This document shows positions 1 through 9,377 of a DNA stretch of 64,000 nt, piece after piece; within the stretch, counting starts at the first letter, position 1, and every line of letters starts with the position of its first letter. The notes beneath the pieces were generated by a model that saw only the letters and a program-made list of their open reading frames with translations, searched no databases and was not told the origin of the DNA. The translations under genes were made by a program, and so were the position numbers. The DNA is from Chryseobacterium rhizosphaerae (GTDB lineage Bacteria > Bacteroidota > Bacteroidia > Flavobacteriales > Weeksellaceae). Where the stretch lies: positions 1 to 64,000 of the forward strand of contig NZ_QNUF01000002.1 of the NCBI RefSeq assembly GCF_003385455.1, written 5' to 3'.

Positions 1-56
1 CCAATACTGTAATCTCTTTGAGTACGCTTTTCCTTTTTTAATTCTTGATCTTTCAT
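1..56 (-). CDS. Partial transposase OrfA (N-terminal 18 residues)
   Basis: An ATG at 54-56 (minus strand) opens a frame that reads MKDQELKKEKRTQRDYSI and runs off the window edge. A lysine/arginine-rich start followed by a TQRDY-type motif is what I recall from the OrfA (helix-turn-helix) subunit of IS3-family transposases in Chryseobacterium and relatives, where OrfA binds the element ends. Only 18 codons are visible, so the call depends largely on the adjoining TG-terminus at position 98. Confidence 0.45.
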   Translation of the reverse strand, partial: MKDQELKKEKRTQRDYSI

Positions 57-98
57 AATATAAGTTGAGTAATTGTCAACTTATTTCAGGACGGGACA
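1..98 (-). mobile_element. Left end of an IS3-type insertion sequence (partial)
   Basis: Read on the minus strand, this stretch starts with TGTCCCGTCCTGAAATAAG at about position 98 and leads within 43 bases into an ATG reading frame whose protein start resembles IS3-family transposase OrfA proteins of Flavobacteriia. IS3-type elements begin with TG and end with CA, which fits. A short hairpin (AAGTTGA at 62-68, TCAACTT at 76-82) sits between the terminus and the start codon. The other end and any target duplication lie outside the window, so completeness cannot be judged. The element ends just 11 bases from the pckA terminator. Family assignment is from memory of similar elements, not from a search. 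Confidence 0.5.
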
Positions 99-108
99 AA
101 AAAATAAA

Positions 109-135
109 AAAAGCCTCATCAGTGATGAGGCTTTT
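109..135 (-). terminator. Intrinsic terminator of pckA
   Basis: Perfect 12-bp inverted repeat: AAAAGCCTCATC at 109-120 and GATGAGGCTTTT at 124-135, with a 3-base loop. On the minus strand it is followed by a U-rich tract. It lies 22 bases past the pckA stop codon. Confidence 0.9.
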
Positions 136-157
136 GTATGTATTGTAAATAATCTTA

Positions 158-1774
158 TTAGATTGTTTGTTCCTGTAATTGAGGTCCTGAAGCAATTAGT
201 TTTTTACCTGCTTCAGTATCACAGTACTGCTCAAAGTTTTTAATGTATCTTGAAGCAAGATCTTTTGCTTTTTCTTCCCACTCGGAAACATTCGCGTAAG
301 TATCTCTAGGATCTAGGATACCTTCAGAAACATTTGGAAGTGCTGTAGGAATTTCAAGATTCATGATTGGAACCTGAGTTTTAGGAGCGTTATCAATAGA
401 ACCGTCAATAATAGCATCAATGATTGCTCTTGTATCTTTTAAAGAAATTCTTTTTCCTGTACCGTTCCAACCTGTGTTTACTAAATATGCTTTAGCACCA
501 TGCTCTTTCATTTTACCGATCAATGTTTTAGAATACATTGTAGGGTGTAATGTAAGGAATGCTTCACCAAATGCAGGTGAGAAAGATGGCTGAGGTTCTG
601 TAATTCCTCTTTCTGTTCCGGCAAGTTTTGAAGTATACCCGCAAAGGAAGTGGTACTGAGCCTGATCTTCATTCAGGATAGAAACCGGAGGAAGTACTCC
701 GAAAGCATCTGCTGAAAGATAAACAATCTTTTTAGCGTGCCCTGCCTTAGATGGCAATACAATTTTGTTGATATGATAGATTGGATAAGAAACTCTTGTA
801 TTCTCAGTGATTGATCCGTCTTTATAATCTGCTACTCCATTGTTAACAACAACGTTTTCAAGAAGTGCATCTCTCTTGATCGCTCTGAAAATATCCGGTT
901 CTTTTTCTTCTGATAAATCGATAACTTTAGCATAGCATCCTCCTTCATAGTTGAATACTCCGTTATCATCCCATCCGTGCTCATCGTCACCGATAAGGTA
1001 TCTTTTTGGATCTGCTGATAAAGTAGTTTTACCTGTTCCAGAAAGACCAAAGAATAAAGCAACATCACCTTCTTCTCCTACGTTAGCAGAACAGTGCATT
1101 GAAGCCATACCTTTCAATGGAAGGTAATAGTTCATCATAGCAAACATTCCTTTTTTCATCTCACCACCATACCAAGTACCACCGATAATCTGTAGTTTTT
1201 CAGTAAGGTTGAACATGATGAAGTTTTCAGAATTTAATCCTTGAGCTTCCCAGTTTGGATTCGTCGTTTTAGAACCATTGATTACAGTGAAATCAGGCTC
1301 TCCGAAGTTTTCAAGCTCAAAATGAGAAGGGCGAATGAACATATTGGTAACGAAATGTGCCTGCCATGCCACTTCAACAATAAATCTTACTTTAAGTCTT
1401 GTATCAGCATTTGTCCCGCAGAAAGCATCTACTACATAGATTTTTTTTGCCTCCGCCAGCTGATTCATCACTAGTTCTTTACAAGACCCGAAAATTTCTG
1501 AAGTGGTAGGTAGGTTTACTTTACCATCCCAGAAAATTGTATCTCTTGTAACATCATCCTGAACAATATATCTGTCTTTAGGTGAACGACCTGTGAAAAT
1601 TCCTGTTTTTACCGATACCGCGCCAGATTCTGTAAGCTCAGCTTCCTCAAATCCCTGATTTTCAGGAGAAACTTCAGCCTGATACAATTCTTCATATGAA
1701 GGATTGTATACGACTTCATAGTTTCCTTTAATCCCTAATTTCTCTAAATCCTGGATGATTTTAGTGTTTTTCAT
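158..1774 (-). CDS. pckA: Phosphoenolpyruvate carboxykinase (ATP)
   Basis: Converts oxaloacetate and ATP to phosphoenolpyruvate, CO2 and ADP, the entry step of gluconeogenesis in the cytosol. At 538 residues it has the usual length of the ATP-dependent class. The kinase P-loop GLSGTGKTT is at residues 243-251. The metal/phosphate-binding stretch [10 protein letters not shown] follows at 261-270. The substrate-binding TGRSPKDR segment is at 61-68. The ATG at 1774 follows a promoter-like box and needs no alternative. It is transcribed alone: terminator downstream, and a gap of 127 bases to the next gene on the same strand. All key motifs are intact. Confidence 0.97.
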   Translation of the reverse strand: MKNTKIIQDLEKLGIKGNYEVVYNPSYEELYQAEVSPENQGFEEAELTESGAVSVKTGIFTGRSPKDRYIVQDDVTRDTIFWDGKVNLPTTSEIFGSCKELVMNQLAEAKKIYVVDAFCGTNADTRLKVRFIVEVAWQAHFVTNMFIRPSHFELENFGEPDFTVINGSKTTNPNWEAQGLNSENFIMFNLTEKLQIIGGTWYGGEMKKGMFAMMNYYLPLKGMASMHCSANVGEEGDVALFFGLSGTGKTTLSADPKRYLIGDDEHGWDDNGVFNYEGGCYAKVIDLSEEKEPDIFRAIKRDALLENVVVNNGVADYKDGSITENTRVSYPIYHINKIVLPSKAGHAKKIVYLSADAFGVLPPVSILNEDQAQYHFLCGYTSKLAGTERGITEPQPSFSPAFGEAFLTLHPTMYSKTLIGKMKEHGAKAYLVNTGWNGTGKRISLKDTRAIIDAIIDGSIDNAPKTQVPIMNLEIPTALPNVSEGILDPRDTYANVSEWEEKAKDLASRYIKNFEQYCDTEAGKKLIASGPQLQEQTI

Positions 1775-1809
1775 TTTACTTATATTTTCTATTTCTTTAT
1801 TGAGTTCAA

Positions 1810-1817
1810 CAAAAATA
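1810..1817 (-). promoter_or_regulatory. Putative pckA promoter -7 box
   Basis: The minus strand reads TATTTTTG here, matching the Bacteroidota -7 consensus TAnnTTTG, 35 bases before the pckA ATG. A TTTAAC stretch 19 bases upstream is only a weak -33 element. Confidence 0.45.
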
Positions 1818-1901
1818 ATATTAATTATTTGTTAAAGGTGGTTTAAATATACTGATATAAGTCAGAATCACAAATAAAAAAAGGGGCTTGTAATTTATTG
1901 A

Positions 1902-2807
1902 TTATAAATTAATTATATCTTGCCATTCAAAAACACTAGTAAAACCCTTCTCCCAAAAATAGTCTTTATAGTCCCCAAATTTGGCACTCATCACGAAATC
2001 TCCACCCCATGCCCCCAAACTTTTTACAAAACAAGGGCAGTCTGAGAATAATCGTTCTTTAACTGTAGGAATTTCAAGGAAATCGGAAATTTTTTGCTCA
2101 TGAATCATCATTAGCTCAGAAAAATTTTGCAATTCATTGCATAACAAAATTTTCTTTGTGATATCTGAAAATTCATTCACCAGTTCCGGAGATTTCTTTT
2201 TTGACTTGTAAAAACGGATTCCTTCTCTGCTATCTTGCTTTTGATTTAAGTGAATAAAAATCAATTCATTTTTAAAAGGAGGATTGAAAGTTACCTTCTC
2301 ATATTTGATTTCCGGTTTACTGCGGAAAAGGACTGCGGATTTTTCTTTTGCGACCGCAATATCGTAGCCACTTCCTCCTAAGCTGATTGAGTTCAAATAA
2401 AAAGGATCGATTTCGGACCATTCTGCCAGGTTATTCATTAAGGTAGAACTGCTTCCCAGCCCATAATCTGCAGGAAACTGAAGATTTGTTTTTAAATGGT
2501 AAGTACAATCGTTTTTGAATTTTATATCGGAAAGCTGCTGTACATTCTTTAAAGTTTTTAGAATAAACTCAGCGCTTGACGGGATGTTGGCTTCAAGAAT
2601 CTGCCAATTTTTATAGTCTATGACAACTTTTAGCCATAATTGGTTCTGATGAAAAGCTTCCCAAAGAATCAGGGATTTGCCGTCATTTTTTTCATCAAAA
2701 AAAAACTCTTGTCCAAGCTTGGTAGGTACCGCCAGGACAAGAGCTCCGTCTATCGCGAAATATTCTGAAGTAAGCATAAGCTTGCCCGGTGAAAATATCG
2801 CGTTCAT
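1902..2807 (-). CDS. GYDIA-family GHMP kinase (mevalonate-pathway-like)
   Basis: A small-molecule kinase of the GHMP superfamily (galactokinase, homoserine, mevalonate and phosphomevalonate kinases). The substrate-positioning N-terminus SPGKLMLTSEY is at residues 6-16. The glycine/serine-rich ATP loop GLGSSSTLMN is at 116-125. The GGSGYDIA motif that gives the family its name is at 144-151. In Flavobacteriia this family is thought to take part in the mevalonate route to isoprenoids, but the exact substrate is not settled by sequence. It starts 11 bases after the fabD stop codon, so the two genes probably share a transcript. Confidence 0.8.
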   Translation of the reverse strand: MNAIFSPGKLMLTSEYFAIDGALVLAVPTKLGQEFFFDEKNDGKSLILWEAFHQNQLWLKVVIDYKNWQILEANIPSSAEFILKTLKNVQQLSDIKFKNDCTYHLKTNLQFPADYGLGSSSTLMNNLAEWSEIDPFYLNSISLGGSGYDIAVAKEKSAVLFRSKPEIKYEKVTFNPPFKNELIFIHLNQKQDSREGIRFYKSKKKSPELVNEFSDITKKILLCNELQNFSELMMIHEQKISDFLEIPTVKERLFSDCPCFVKSLGAWGGDFVMSAKFGDYKDYFWEKGFTSVFEWQDIINL

Positions 2808-2818
2808 ATTTTTTTATT

Positions 2819-3694
2819 TTAGATTGCAGAAACAGCGTCTACAGATCCGTCAATTTTTTTGATCAGCCCCTGAAGGGTTTTTCCAGGTCCAACTTCTACA
2901 AAATTAGAAGCACCATCTTTGATCATATTCTGAACAGACTGTGTCCATTTTACAGGACCAGTAAGTTGATCAATAAGATTTTGTTTAATCTCATCAGGGT
3001 TTGTCACCGCTGTAGTAGTAATATTCTGATATACAGGAATCGTAGCTTTTCTGAATTTTGTTTTCTCAATAGCTGCAGCTAATCTTTCTTGTGCCGGCTG
3101 CATTAATGGCGAATGGAAAGCTCCGTTTACAGCCAGTAATAAGGCTCTTTTTGCTCCTGCTTCTTTCAATTTAGCACAAGCTTCCTCTACTGCAGGTGTT
3201 TCTCCAGAAATTACCAATTGCCCAGGACAGTTATAATTGGCAGGAACTACAATTCCATTGATTTGAGCACAGATTTCTTCCACTTTAGCATCTTCCAATC
3301 CTAAAATTGCTGCCATTGAACTTGGATTTGCATCACAAGCCTCCTGCATAGCCTTAGCTCTTTCGGATACTAATTTCAAACCATCATCAAAAGATAAAAC
3401 TCCGTTAGCTACCAGTGCTGAGAACTCTCCTAAAGAGTGTCCTGCCACCATTTCAGCTCCAAGACCGTTTACTGCTTTTAATGCTGCTACTGAATGTATA
3501 AAAATTGAAGGCTGGGTAACCTCTGTTTTCTTAAGATCCTCATCTGCTCCGTTAAACATAATGGAAAGAATATCGAAACCTAAAATTTCATTGGCAGATT
3601 CCATCAGATCTTTGATATCTTTTCTAGAATCATACAATTCTTTTCCCATTCCTACGAACTGAGAACCCTGCCCAGGAAATACAAGTGCTTTCAT
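2819..3694 (-). CDS. fabD: Malonyl-CoA:ACP transacylase
   Basis: Moves malonyl groups from CoA to acyl carrier protein, supplying the extender unit for type II fatty acid synthesis in the cytosol. The protein has 291 residues, normal for FabD. The oxyanion-hole GQGSQ is at residues 8-12. The catalytic serine is Ser87 in GHSLGEFSAL, the conserved arginine is Arg112 and the catalytic histidine is His194 in GAFHSPLM. It is followed after 11 bases by the GHMP kinase gene. A -7 box with an adjoining perfect palindrome precedes it. Confidence 0.97.
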   Translation of the reverse strand: MKALVFPGQGSQFVGMGKELYDSRKDIKDLMESANEILGFDILSIMFNGADEDLKKTEVTQPSIFIHSVAALKAVNGLGAEMVAGHSLGEFSALVANGVLSFDDGLKLVSERAKAMQEACDANPSSMAAILGLEDAKVEEICAQINGIVVPANYNCPGQLVISGETPAVEEACAKLKEAGAKRALLLAVNGAFHSPLMQPAQERLAAAIEKTKFRKATIPVYQNITTTAVTNPDEIKQNLIDQLTGPVKWTQSVQNMIKDGASNFVEVGPGKTLQGLIKKIDGSVDAVSAI

Positions 3695-3714
3695 GTACTG
3701 AATTAAATATTATG

Positions 3715-3741
3715 CAAATATAACTATATTGTTAACAATAT
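3715..3741 (-). promoter_or_regulatory. fabD promoter with operator-like palindrome
   Basis: On the minus strand TATATTTG (3715-3722) matches TAnnTTTG exactly, 20 bases before the fabD ATG. Immediately upstream, in the space between the expected -33 and -7 elements, lies a perfect 16-base palindrome, ATATTGTTAACAATAT (3726-3741). No clear TTTG -33 element is present, which would fit an activated or repressed promoter. The protein binding it, if any, is unknown. Confidence 0.55.
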
Positions 3742-3764
3742 ACTGTTAAAGAGATATAAATCAT

Positions 3765-5705
3765 TTATGGAACCAATCTGATTACTCTGTATCCAGTATT
3801 TACGTAAGCTCCGTTGGCTTTAGATTTTACAAACTCAAATTTTGTTGCAAGCTGGGTCTGAACTTTATTCATCTGCTTAAAGATCTCTCCTTTTTTATTT
3901 TCTCTGGTCAGCATATCATTCACCACATCAAAACCTACGATGGCATATTTTGGAGGTGTTTTACAGTATTTTGTTTTATAGGCTGCCAGGATTTCTTTTT
4001 CAAATCCTCCGTCAGTATTGATCTTTCTGTCCATCAGGTACACCAGGCTGGCCTGGCTCAGGTCATCCACTTTCTTTTCAAAAATTGGAGAATAGAATAA
4101 ACTGAAAGCTTTCACTCCCTGTACTTCTTTAGAAAGAGCAATCATTCTGTTGGCAAAAGCCTCTCCCATGCTATCATTATCATTGGCCAGGACTGCAATA
4201 ACCGGGGCAGATTGCCCAGTCATCATATTCTGATCCAGCTGAATTTCTGCCGGAGAATTAACAATAACAACATTTGGATTTTTAACAGATTTTTCAAGAC
4301 CTGCTTTAATATAGTTAGCATTTTCTTTCTTAGCATCTGCCACTATATATATTTTCTGATCTGAATATACTCCTTTTACTTCTTCAACAATTTTATCAGC
4401 ATATGTCTGATTGTTTGTTTCAACAATAATCAGGTTGCTGTAGTTGTATAATTCAGGAGAGTTAGCAAATGGTGCTACAATTGGAATTTTTTGATTTTTG
4501 GTAAAATCCAAGACATCAATCACATTAGACTTAAAGAATGGTCCGATAATCAAATCGGTATTGTCCGGATTGATCTGTGTCAGAGAATTTTTAAATGAAG
4601 CCTCGTTTCCGGAATCCACTATTTTAATATCCAGTTTCTGACCACCTCGTGCGTTTCTTTCAATAGCCAGTTTAGCTCCGGTTAGAAAGTCTAAAGCCAT
4701 TCCCCGGTACTGAGTTTCGTTGGTACTGTAACCAAACGGTAACATCAACACCACACTCAAAGCATCTCCGTTTTTCTTTACATAAGCAGGATCCTGCTTT
4801 TTGATTTTTAAAACCATTCCGGATTTCAATCCATGTGAAAGATCCGGGTTCAGAGCGATCAAATCATCGATACTCACTCCAAATTTATTAACAATAGAGA
4901 ATACAGTATCTCCCTGCTGAACAGTATAGGTTACATAATCATCTCCTACAACCACATTGGATGAAGAAGATTTTTCGTTTCCTGAATCTATTTTTGTTTT
5001 TGGATTGACAGGTTCAGCAACGGTATCCGTATTTGATTTTTTTATTTTGATGGAATCTCCAGGTTTTAATCCTTTTTCTTCTAATCCAGGATTTAAAGCA
5101 AAAAGATCCTGTTGAGTGACTCCAAACTGTTTCGTTATTCTGTAATAATTATCCTTAGCCTGAATTACATATGTTTCCCCTTCTACAGCTACAGCTGGAG
5201 GAGTTACAGTAACTTCTTTTTCTACTGGAGTCTCTACCGGTTTTTCAGTAGCAATAACCTGCTGGCTGTCTCCATATTTTTTTATGCTGGCAAGAGGTAA
5301 TGTGATCTCATCTCCGATTTTCATATGAGAATCCAATTCAGGATTCAGTTTTCTTAAATCGGTTTCAGAGATTCTGTACTGCTTGGTAATCCCATAGATC
5401 GTTTGCTTTGGCTGTAAAACAATTTTTCCAAGCGAAGCATTCGTATTGGTTTTTACTTTTTCGGCTACGGCAGTTTTGGTAACAACCGGAGCAGTTACTT
5501 TATCTGATTTTATTGTCAAAATATCTCCAATAGCCAATTTGCCGTCCTTAAACTTTGGGTTTAGCTTCAGCAATTCATCTACAGTTATTCCATACTTTTT
5601 TGCGATGTTGTAAGGGTTATCACCTTGTACAACCGTATGAGATTTTTGAGCTGAAACTCCCAAAACCATACATAAACTAGATAGAATAAAAAACCTCTTT
5701 ATCAT
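3765..5705 (-). CDS. Secreted four-LysM protein with a periplasmic-binding-like domain
   Basis: A likely cell-envelope protein that binds peptidoglycan. A signal peptide spans residues 1-20 (cleavage after VSAQ). Four LysM repeats follow, at about 23-66, 94-137, 178-222 and 258-302, each ending in a GDxxxIK-type strand. The repeats are joined by Pro/Val/Thr-rich linkers. The C-terminal 330 residues look like a type I periplasmic binding fold (VVLMLPFG..., DLIIGPFF, IPIVAPFAN), as in branched-chain amino acid receptors and the LpoA regulator of penicillin-binding proteins. Flavobacterial homologues are usually annotated only as LysM proteins. It is the last gene of the porin-bshC operon, 38 bases after bshC. 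Its precise role is not known. Confidence 0.75.
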   Translation of the reverse strand: MIKRFFILSSLCMVLGVSAQKSHTVVQGDNPYNIAKKYGITVDELLKLNPKFKDGKLAIGDILTIKSDKVTAPVVTKTAVAEKVKTNTNASLGKIVLQPKQTIYGITKQYRISETDLRKLNPELDSHMKIGDEITLPLASIKKYGDSQQVIATEKPVETPVEKEVTVTPPAVAVEGETYVIQAKDNYYRITKQFGVTQQDLFALNPGLEEKGLKPGDSIKIKKSNTDTVAEPVNPKTKIDSGNEKSSSSNVVVGDDYVTYTVQQGDTVFSIVNKFGVSIDDLIALNPDLSHGLKSGMVLKIKKQDPAYVKKNGDALSVVLMLPFGYSTNETQYRGMALDFLTGAKLAIERNARGGQKLDIKIVDSGNEASFKNSLTQINPDNTDLIIGPFFKSNVIDVLDFTKNQKIPIVAPFANSPELYNYSNLIIVETNNQTYADKIVEEVKGVYSDQKIYIVADAKKENANYIKAGLEKSVKNPNVVIVNSPAEIQLDQNMMTGQSAPVIAVLANDNDSMGEAFANRMIALSKEVQGVKAFSLFYSPIFEKKVDDLSQASLVYLMDRKINTDGGFEKEILAAYKTKYCKTPPKYAIVGFDVVNDMLTRENKKGEIFKQMNKVQTQLATKFEFVKSKANGAYVNTGYRVIRLVP

Positions 5706-5743
5706 ATTCGATAATTATAATTTACAAAAATACTCCTTTAAAA

Positions 5744-7330
5744 TTAAATGGCAACAATTATTAATTTGGATTCTTGAACCACCATTTCTTCCAAACAATT
5801 TTCAAGCCATGAATATCCTTCATCTGAAAAGAATGTACTAAAGTTATATACCCTTTCCTGCCATGTTTTAGAAGGATGTACACTTAAGAACAGATTCTCA
5901 AGCCTCTCCAGCAATTCTCCTTGTTTAATTTTTTCAGCATGAAGCAAACGTTTTTTCATTCTTTTAAATGATTTCAACTGTCTCACTTCTTCTGCATTCA
6001 CAAGGTTTCCGAAAGATTTCTCCGTGATAGAGGCTGTTGCTTTCAGTTCTGAAAAGCTACGAATTAAAAGTTCTTCCTTTTCATCCAGCAACTTTAAAAT
6101 GGTATTATCATTTAAAATTTTACGGTTGGTAATGATGGTAAAGTTCTGAAAAAAGTCTTCTATACTAAGGTCCAATTTTTCAATTTTCCCCAGTGTTTTT
6201 TCTTTCAGGAAAAGCATTGAATTTCTTGGAATCAGAATAGGAAAAGGAATATTAATTGCAGAAAAATAGTCTTTAAGCTCCAGCCAATACATGATTTCGG
6301 CATTTCCTCCAATATAAGCCAGGTTTGGCAATACTTTTTCCTGGTATACAGGTCGCATCAAAGCATTAGGACTGAATCTGTCAGGATGATTTTCAAGTTC
6401 AGTCAATATTTCTTCCTGTGTCAACTGAATATCTGTGTCTACAATACTATATTTTTGACCGTTATATTCAATCCTATCTCTTGTTTCGGTAAGATAGAAA
6501 AGATTAATATCCCGAGGATTTACCTGTACTTTTCCGTATTTCTCCGTGAGAAAATCGACTTTGCTTTTTGAAGTTTTTTGTAAACTGCAGTGGAGAAGCT
6601 CATCTTTAAAAACATCTTTAATCTGATTCTTTAATTCTTTAGAATCTCCATCCAAAATCATAAGGCCCCACTCTGAAAAAAGACGATTAACTAATGTTTT
6701 AATAGCTTGTGTCAGGGTATTTCCTTGCTTATAGGATTCTTTCAGCATTAAGATCAGCTCGGTACCGAAAACAGAATCTTTAAATTCTTTTTCAAATTCC
6801 GAGATAAAAAAGGTATCGGTGATCTGTATTCTTCCTACAGCCCCTCCTGATTTCTCGTGGGTTTCGTAGTAGTTACTTTCAGTTTTAAAATGATTGATCT
6901 CCGCAAAATCATGGTCTTCCGAAGCCATCCAATATACCGGTACAAAATTAAAATCCGGAAAATTTTCTTTCAGGTAAGTACACGTCTTAATTGTCTGTAG
7001 AATTTTATAGACAAAGAAAACAGGTCCCGAAAATAAATTCAGCTGATGACCGGTTGTAATGGTAAATGTATTGGGAAGTCTGAGATTATCCAGATTTCCC
7101 TTTTGTTTTGAAGAAAGCTTGAGATCTGAAAGCTGTTTTTCAAATACATCATAAAGTATTTCCCTCTGCTCGGGTAAGAATAATTCTTTCTTTAGTTCGA
7201 TCTGATTTCTGAAATGATCTAAAGAAAATGTATGTTTCTCAAAACCCTCAATTTTCTGATTCAAAAAATCTTTTACCAATTGAGGAATGCTTTCTATATC
7301 GTTAAATGATATTTTATTAATTGTTTTCAA
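5744..7330 (-). CDS. bshC: Bacillithiol biosynthesis cysteine-adding enzyme BshC
   Basis: Proposed to add L-cysteine to glucosaminyl-malate in the last step of bacillithiol synthesis, a low-molecular-weight thiol of Firmicutes and many Bacteroidota. The protein has 528 residues, typical of BshC. The Rossmann-type core carries TGHQLNLFSGP at 93-103 and PVYWMASEDHDFAE at 131-144. A charged helical segment near the C-terminus is the coiled coil of the family. The only possible start is TTG at 7328-7330: the frame is closed 12 bases upstream by the same TAA that ends the porin gene. It therefore lies directly behind the porin in one operon. Confidence 0.9.
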   Translation of the reverse strand: MKTINKISFNDIESIPQLVKDFLNQKIEGFEKHTFSLDHFRNQIELKKELFLPEQREILYDVFEKQLSDLKLSSKQKGNLDNLRLPNTFTITTGHQLNLFSGPVFFVYKILQTIKTCTYLKENFPDFNFVPVYWMASEDHDFAEINHFKTESNYYETHEKSGGAVGRIQITDTFFISEFEKEFKDSVFGTELILMLKESYKQGNTLTQAIKTLVNRLFSEWGLMILDGDSKELKNQIKDVFKDELLHCSLQKTSKSKVDFLTEKYGKVQVNPRDINLFYLTETRDRIEYNGQKYSIVDTDIQLTQEEILTELENHPDRFSPNALMRPVYQEKVLPNLAYIGGNAEIMYWLELKDYFSAINIPFPILIPRNSMLFLKEKTLGKIEKLDLSIEDFFQNFTIITNRKILNDNTILKLLDEKEELLIRSFSELKATASITEKSFGNLVNAEEVRQLKSFKRMKKRLLHAEKIKQGELLERLENLFLSVHPSKTWQERVYNFSTFFSDEGYSWLENCLEEMVVQESKLIIVAI

Positions 7331-7342
7331 CTTGTTTTGTTT

Positions 7343-9283
7343 TTAGTTGAACAAATACCACACAATTCCGATATTCAACCTGAAGTCATATACGGGGTAA
7401 TGCGGAAATGCATATGCTTTGTTACTGGAAATAACAGTTCCCATCTGTTGTCCTTCGATAAAGAAGAACATTTTTTTGACTTTCATATTTACATAAAGGT
7501 CTGCAATAGGCTGTCCACCGATGGAAAATGAATTTGCATCAGGCAAAATATACTCATTAAGAATTGGAAAATAATCTCTGGATGCAAATTTAGAGAAGTA
7601 ATAGACCTTAATTCCTGCCTGAATTTCAGCAGCTTTTTTAAATGCCTGAGTCTGAAAGAAGAAATTAGCTCTTCCGATAAAACTTGGCATCGGAAGCAAT
7701 TCTTTATTCGTTAATGCATTTTGGAAATGCAGTCTCGTATTTAAATGAAATTTGCCATAGCTGAAGGTTGCATCTCCTCCGATCTGAGAAATGTTCAATG
7801 AACTTTCACTTTGTTTTGGATTAGCGTTGCTGTCAAAATAAGTATAGTTATCAATTCTGAAATAGTTTGCGAAAATTTCCGTCTTGAACCACTTCAAATT
7901 AATGCTTCCTCCAATTTCCATGACAGACTGATTCTTGGCATTCTCAAGATAATAATTATACTTACCGTAAACTGAAGTGTTTAATAAATAATTAAATGAA
8001 GGGTAAGCACTTTGGAAGTTTACTTTTGCGTTGACAAAATAATCTTTTATAGGTTCAAATTTCAGATTGTTCGTCGTTTTAAGATAGCTTTTAAACTGGC
8101 TTCCGTTTGAAAATTCTAAAAATGAATTCAACTGTATTTTATCCAAAAGTTTTACCTGCAAATTTCCGACAGCCCCAATCCTGTTTTCTTTAAGCTCATT
8201 AGGAAAAGCTACCCCATTGGCAATAACAGTGTTATTAATTCCAAATTTCAAAATCTGATAACGAACCCCTGCATCCAGTTTGAATTTTTCATTATTGAAA
8301 ACCAAACTTACCGTATTGCTGAAATTCTCTGAATATTTTTTAGTTGCCAAAGGAAACCCATTGACCAATTCTGTGGGCTCTTTATACCAATACTGCTCCA
8401 GAGCTCCCTGGTTATAATAATATTTGTTTCCCTGATGAGAAATGGTATGTCGTATGCTGAATGGGAATTTTTCTGCATTGAATGGCGTGAATTGATGACT
8501 CAAATAGTATCTTCTATAGGCAAACTGCGAGCTGCTGGAGGCCAAATTAACCTGCATATTTTGCCTGTTATTAGAATTACTGTCTCCATTTTGAAACAGA
8601 TTATCTTCTACCAGCCCTCCACTTTCCTGATTATTTACATTCTGATGAAGATAATGGGCAAATAGCTCATAGTTTCCACTTTTTGAAGTATAATGTCCTG
8701 AAAATATTGTGTTGTTATTTGCCGCTAAGGAATTCCTATAAAATCCCTGAGAGCGCAATCCCATATACTCAATGGCAAAATTGAATCTTTTCCCAATATT
8801 CTGGGTATAGGTTGAATTTAATGCAGCACCGTTTTTCATTGCCGTATGATAAATGAATGAGGCGGTAGGTGTTTTTACATCATAATATTTCACATCGTTA
8901 GCTCCCAGAATCATGTAAGATTTATTGGAAGGCAGCAAAGATAAATTCTGCTCGGGATTCACCTCAAATACAAGCGGATTAAAACCTGCTCCGATGTTAG
9001 CCGGTTGAGCTCTTCCAAAATTATCACGGTTGTTGTACTGTGAAAAAATATGGGTCTTATCAAAAGTCATTACCGTATCAAAAACTTTTTTTTCTGAAAA
9101 CTGGGTTTGGTATTGATAATCGTTGATGGTAGGTTTAAAAATTTTTAAGGAGTCTTTTTTCCCGGAGTCTATGACCAGGGTATCTTCTTCTTTTTGAGTT
9201 GATTTGTTAGGATCTGTTTTATCAACAACCTGAGCTTTGCTCACAAAACCAAAGAAGATGAGTATGAAAAGGATGTACTTCAT
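7343..9283 (-). CDS. Putative outer-membrane porin (Porin_10-like)
   Basis: An exported beta-barrel protein of 646 residues. The signal peptide spans residues 1-17 (cleaved after SKAQ). An acidic, lysine-rich periplasmic stretch follows, then alternating polar/aromatic segments (for example ELFAHYLHQN, FAYRRYYLSHQF, FEIFANYFRI-like strands) typical of outer-membrane barrels. The protein ends in a strand with terminal aromatic residues, WYLFN, which resembles the barrel-insertion signal. The Bacteroidota 'putative porin' family matches in size and in the conserved NIGAGFNPLVFE region. The substrate is unknown. It is the first gene of an operon with bshC and the LysM protein. Confidence 0.75.
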   Translation of the reverse strand: MKYILFILIFFGFVSKAQVVDKTDPNKSTQKEEDTLVIDSGKKDSLKIFKPTINDYQYQTQFSEKKVFDTVMTFDKTHIFSQYNNRDNFGRAQPANIGAGFNPLVFEVNPEQNLSLLPSNKSYMILGANDVKYYDVKTPTASFIYHTAMKNGAALNSTYTQNIGKRFNFAIEYMGLRSQGFYRNSLAANNNTIFSGHYTSKSGNYELFAHYLHQNVNNQESGGLVEDNLFQNGDSNSNNRQNMQVNLASSSSQFAYRRYYLSHQFTPFNAEKFPFSIRHTISHQGNKYYYNQGALEQYWYKEPTELVNGFPLATKKYSENFSNTVSLVFNNEKFKLDAGVRYQILKFGINNTVIANGVAFPNELKENRIGAVGNLQVKLLDKIQLNSFLEFSNGSQFKSYLKTTNNLKFEPIKDYFVNAKVNFQSAYPSFNYLLNTSVYGKYNYYLENAKNQSVMEIGGSINLKWFKTEIFANYFRIDNYTYFDSNANPKQSESSLNISQIGGDATFSYGKFHLNTRLHFQNALTNKELLPMPSFIGRANFFFQTQAFKKAAEIQAGIKVYYFSKFASRDYFPILNEYILPDANSFSIGGQPIADLYVNMKVKKMFFFIEGQQMGTVISSNKAYAFPHYPVYDFRLNIGIVWYLFN

Positions 9284-9300
9284 TATTCATTATTGTACAG

Positions 9301-9308
9301 CAAAAATA
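9301..9308 (-). promoter_or_regulatory. Putative porin-bshC operon promoter -7 box
   Basis: The minus strand reads TATTTTTG, a match to TAnnTTTG, 17 bases before the porin ATG. The expected -33 position falls inside the terminator of the upstream susD gene and has no TTTG, so this promoter is tentative. Confidence 0.4.
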
Positions 9309-9327
9309 AGAAATAATAAGAAATAAA

Positions 9328-9357
9328 AGAGGCTATCTCAAAAATGAGATAGCCTCT
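9328..9357 (-). terminator. Intrinsic terminator of the first susC/susD pair
   Basis: Perfect 13-bp stem: AGAGGCTATCTCA (9328-9340) pairs with TGAGATAGCCTCT (9345-9357) across a 4-base loop, followed on the minus strand by TTTTATTT. It lies 20 bases past the susD stop. Confidence 0.9.
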
Positions 9358-9377
9358 GCTATAGAATTGTACGATAA

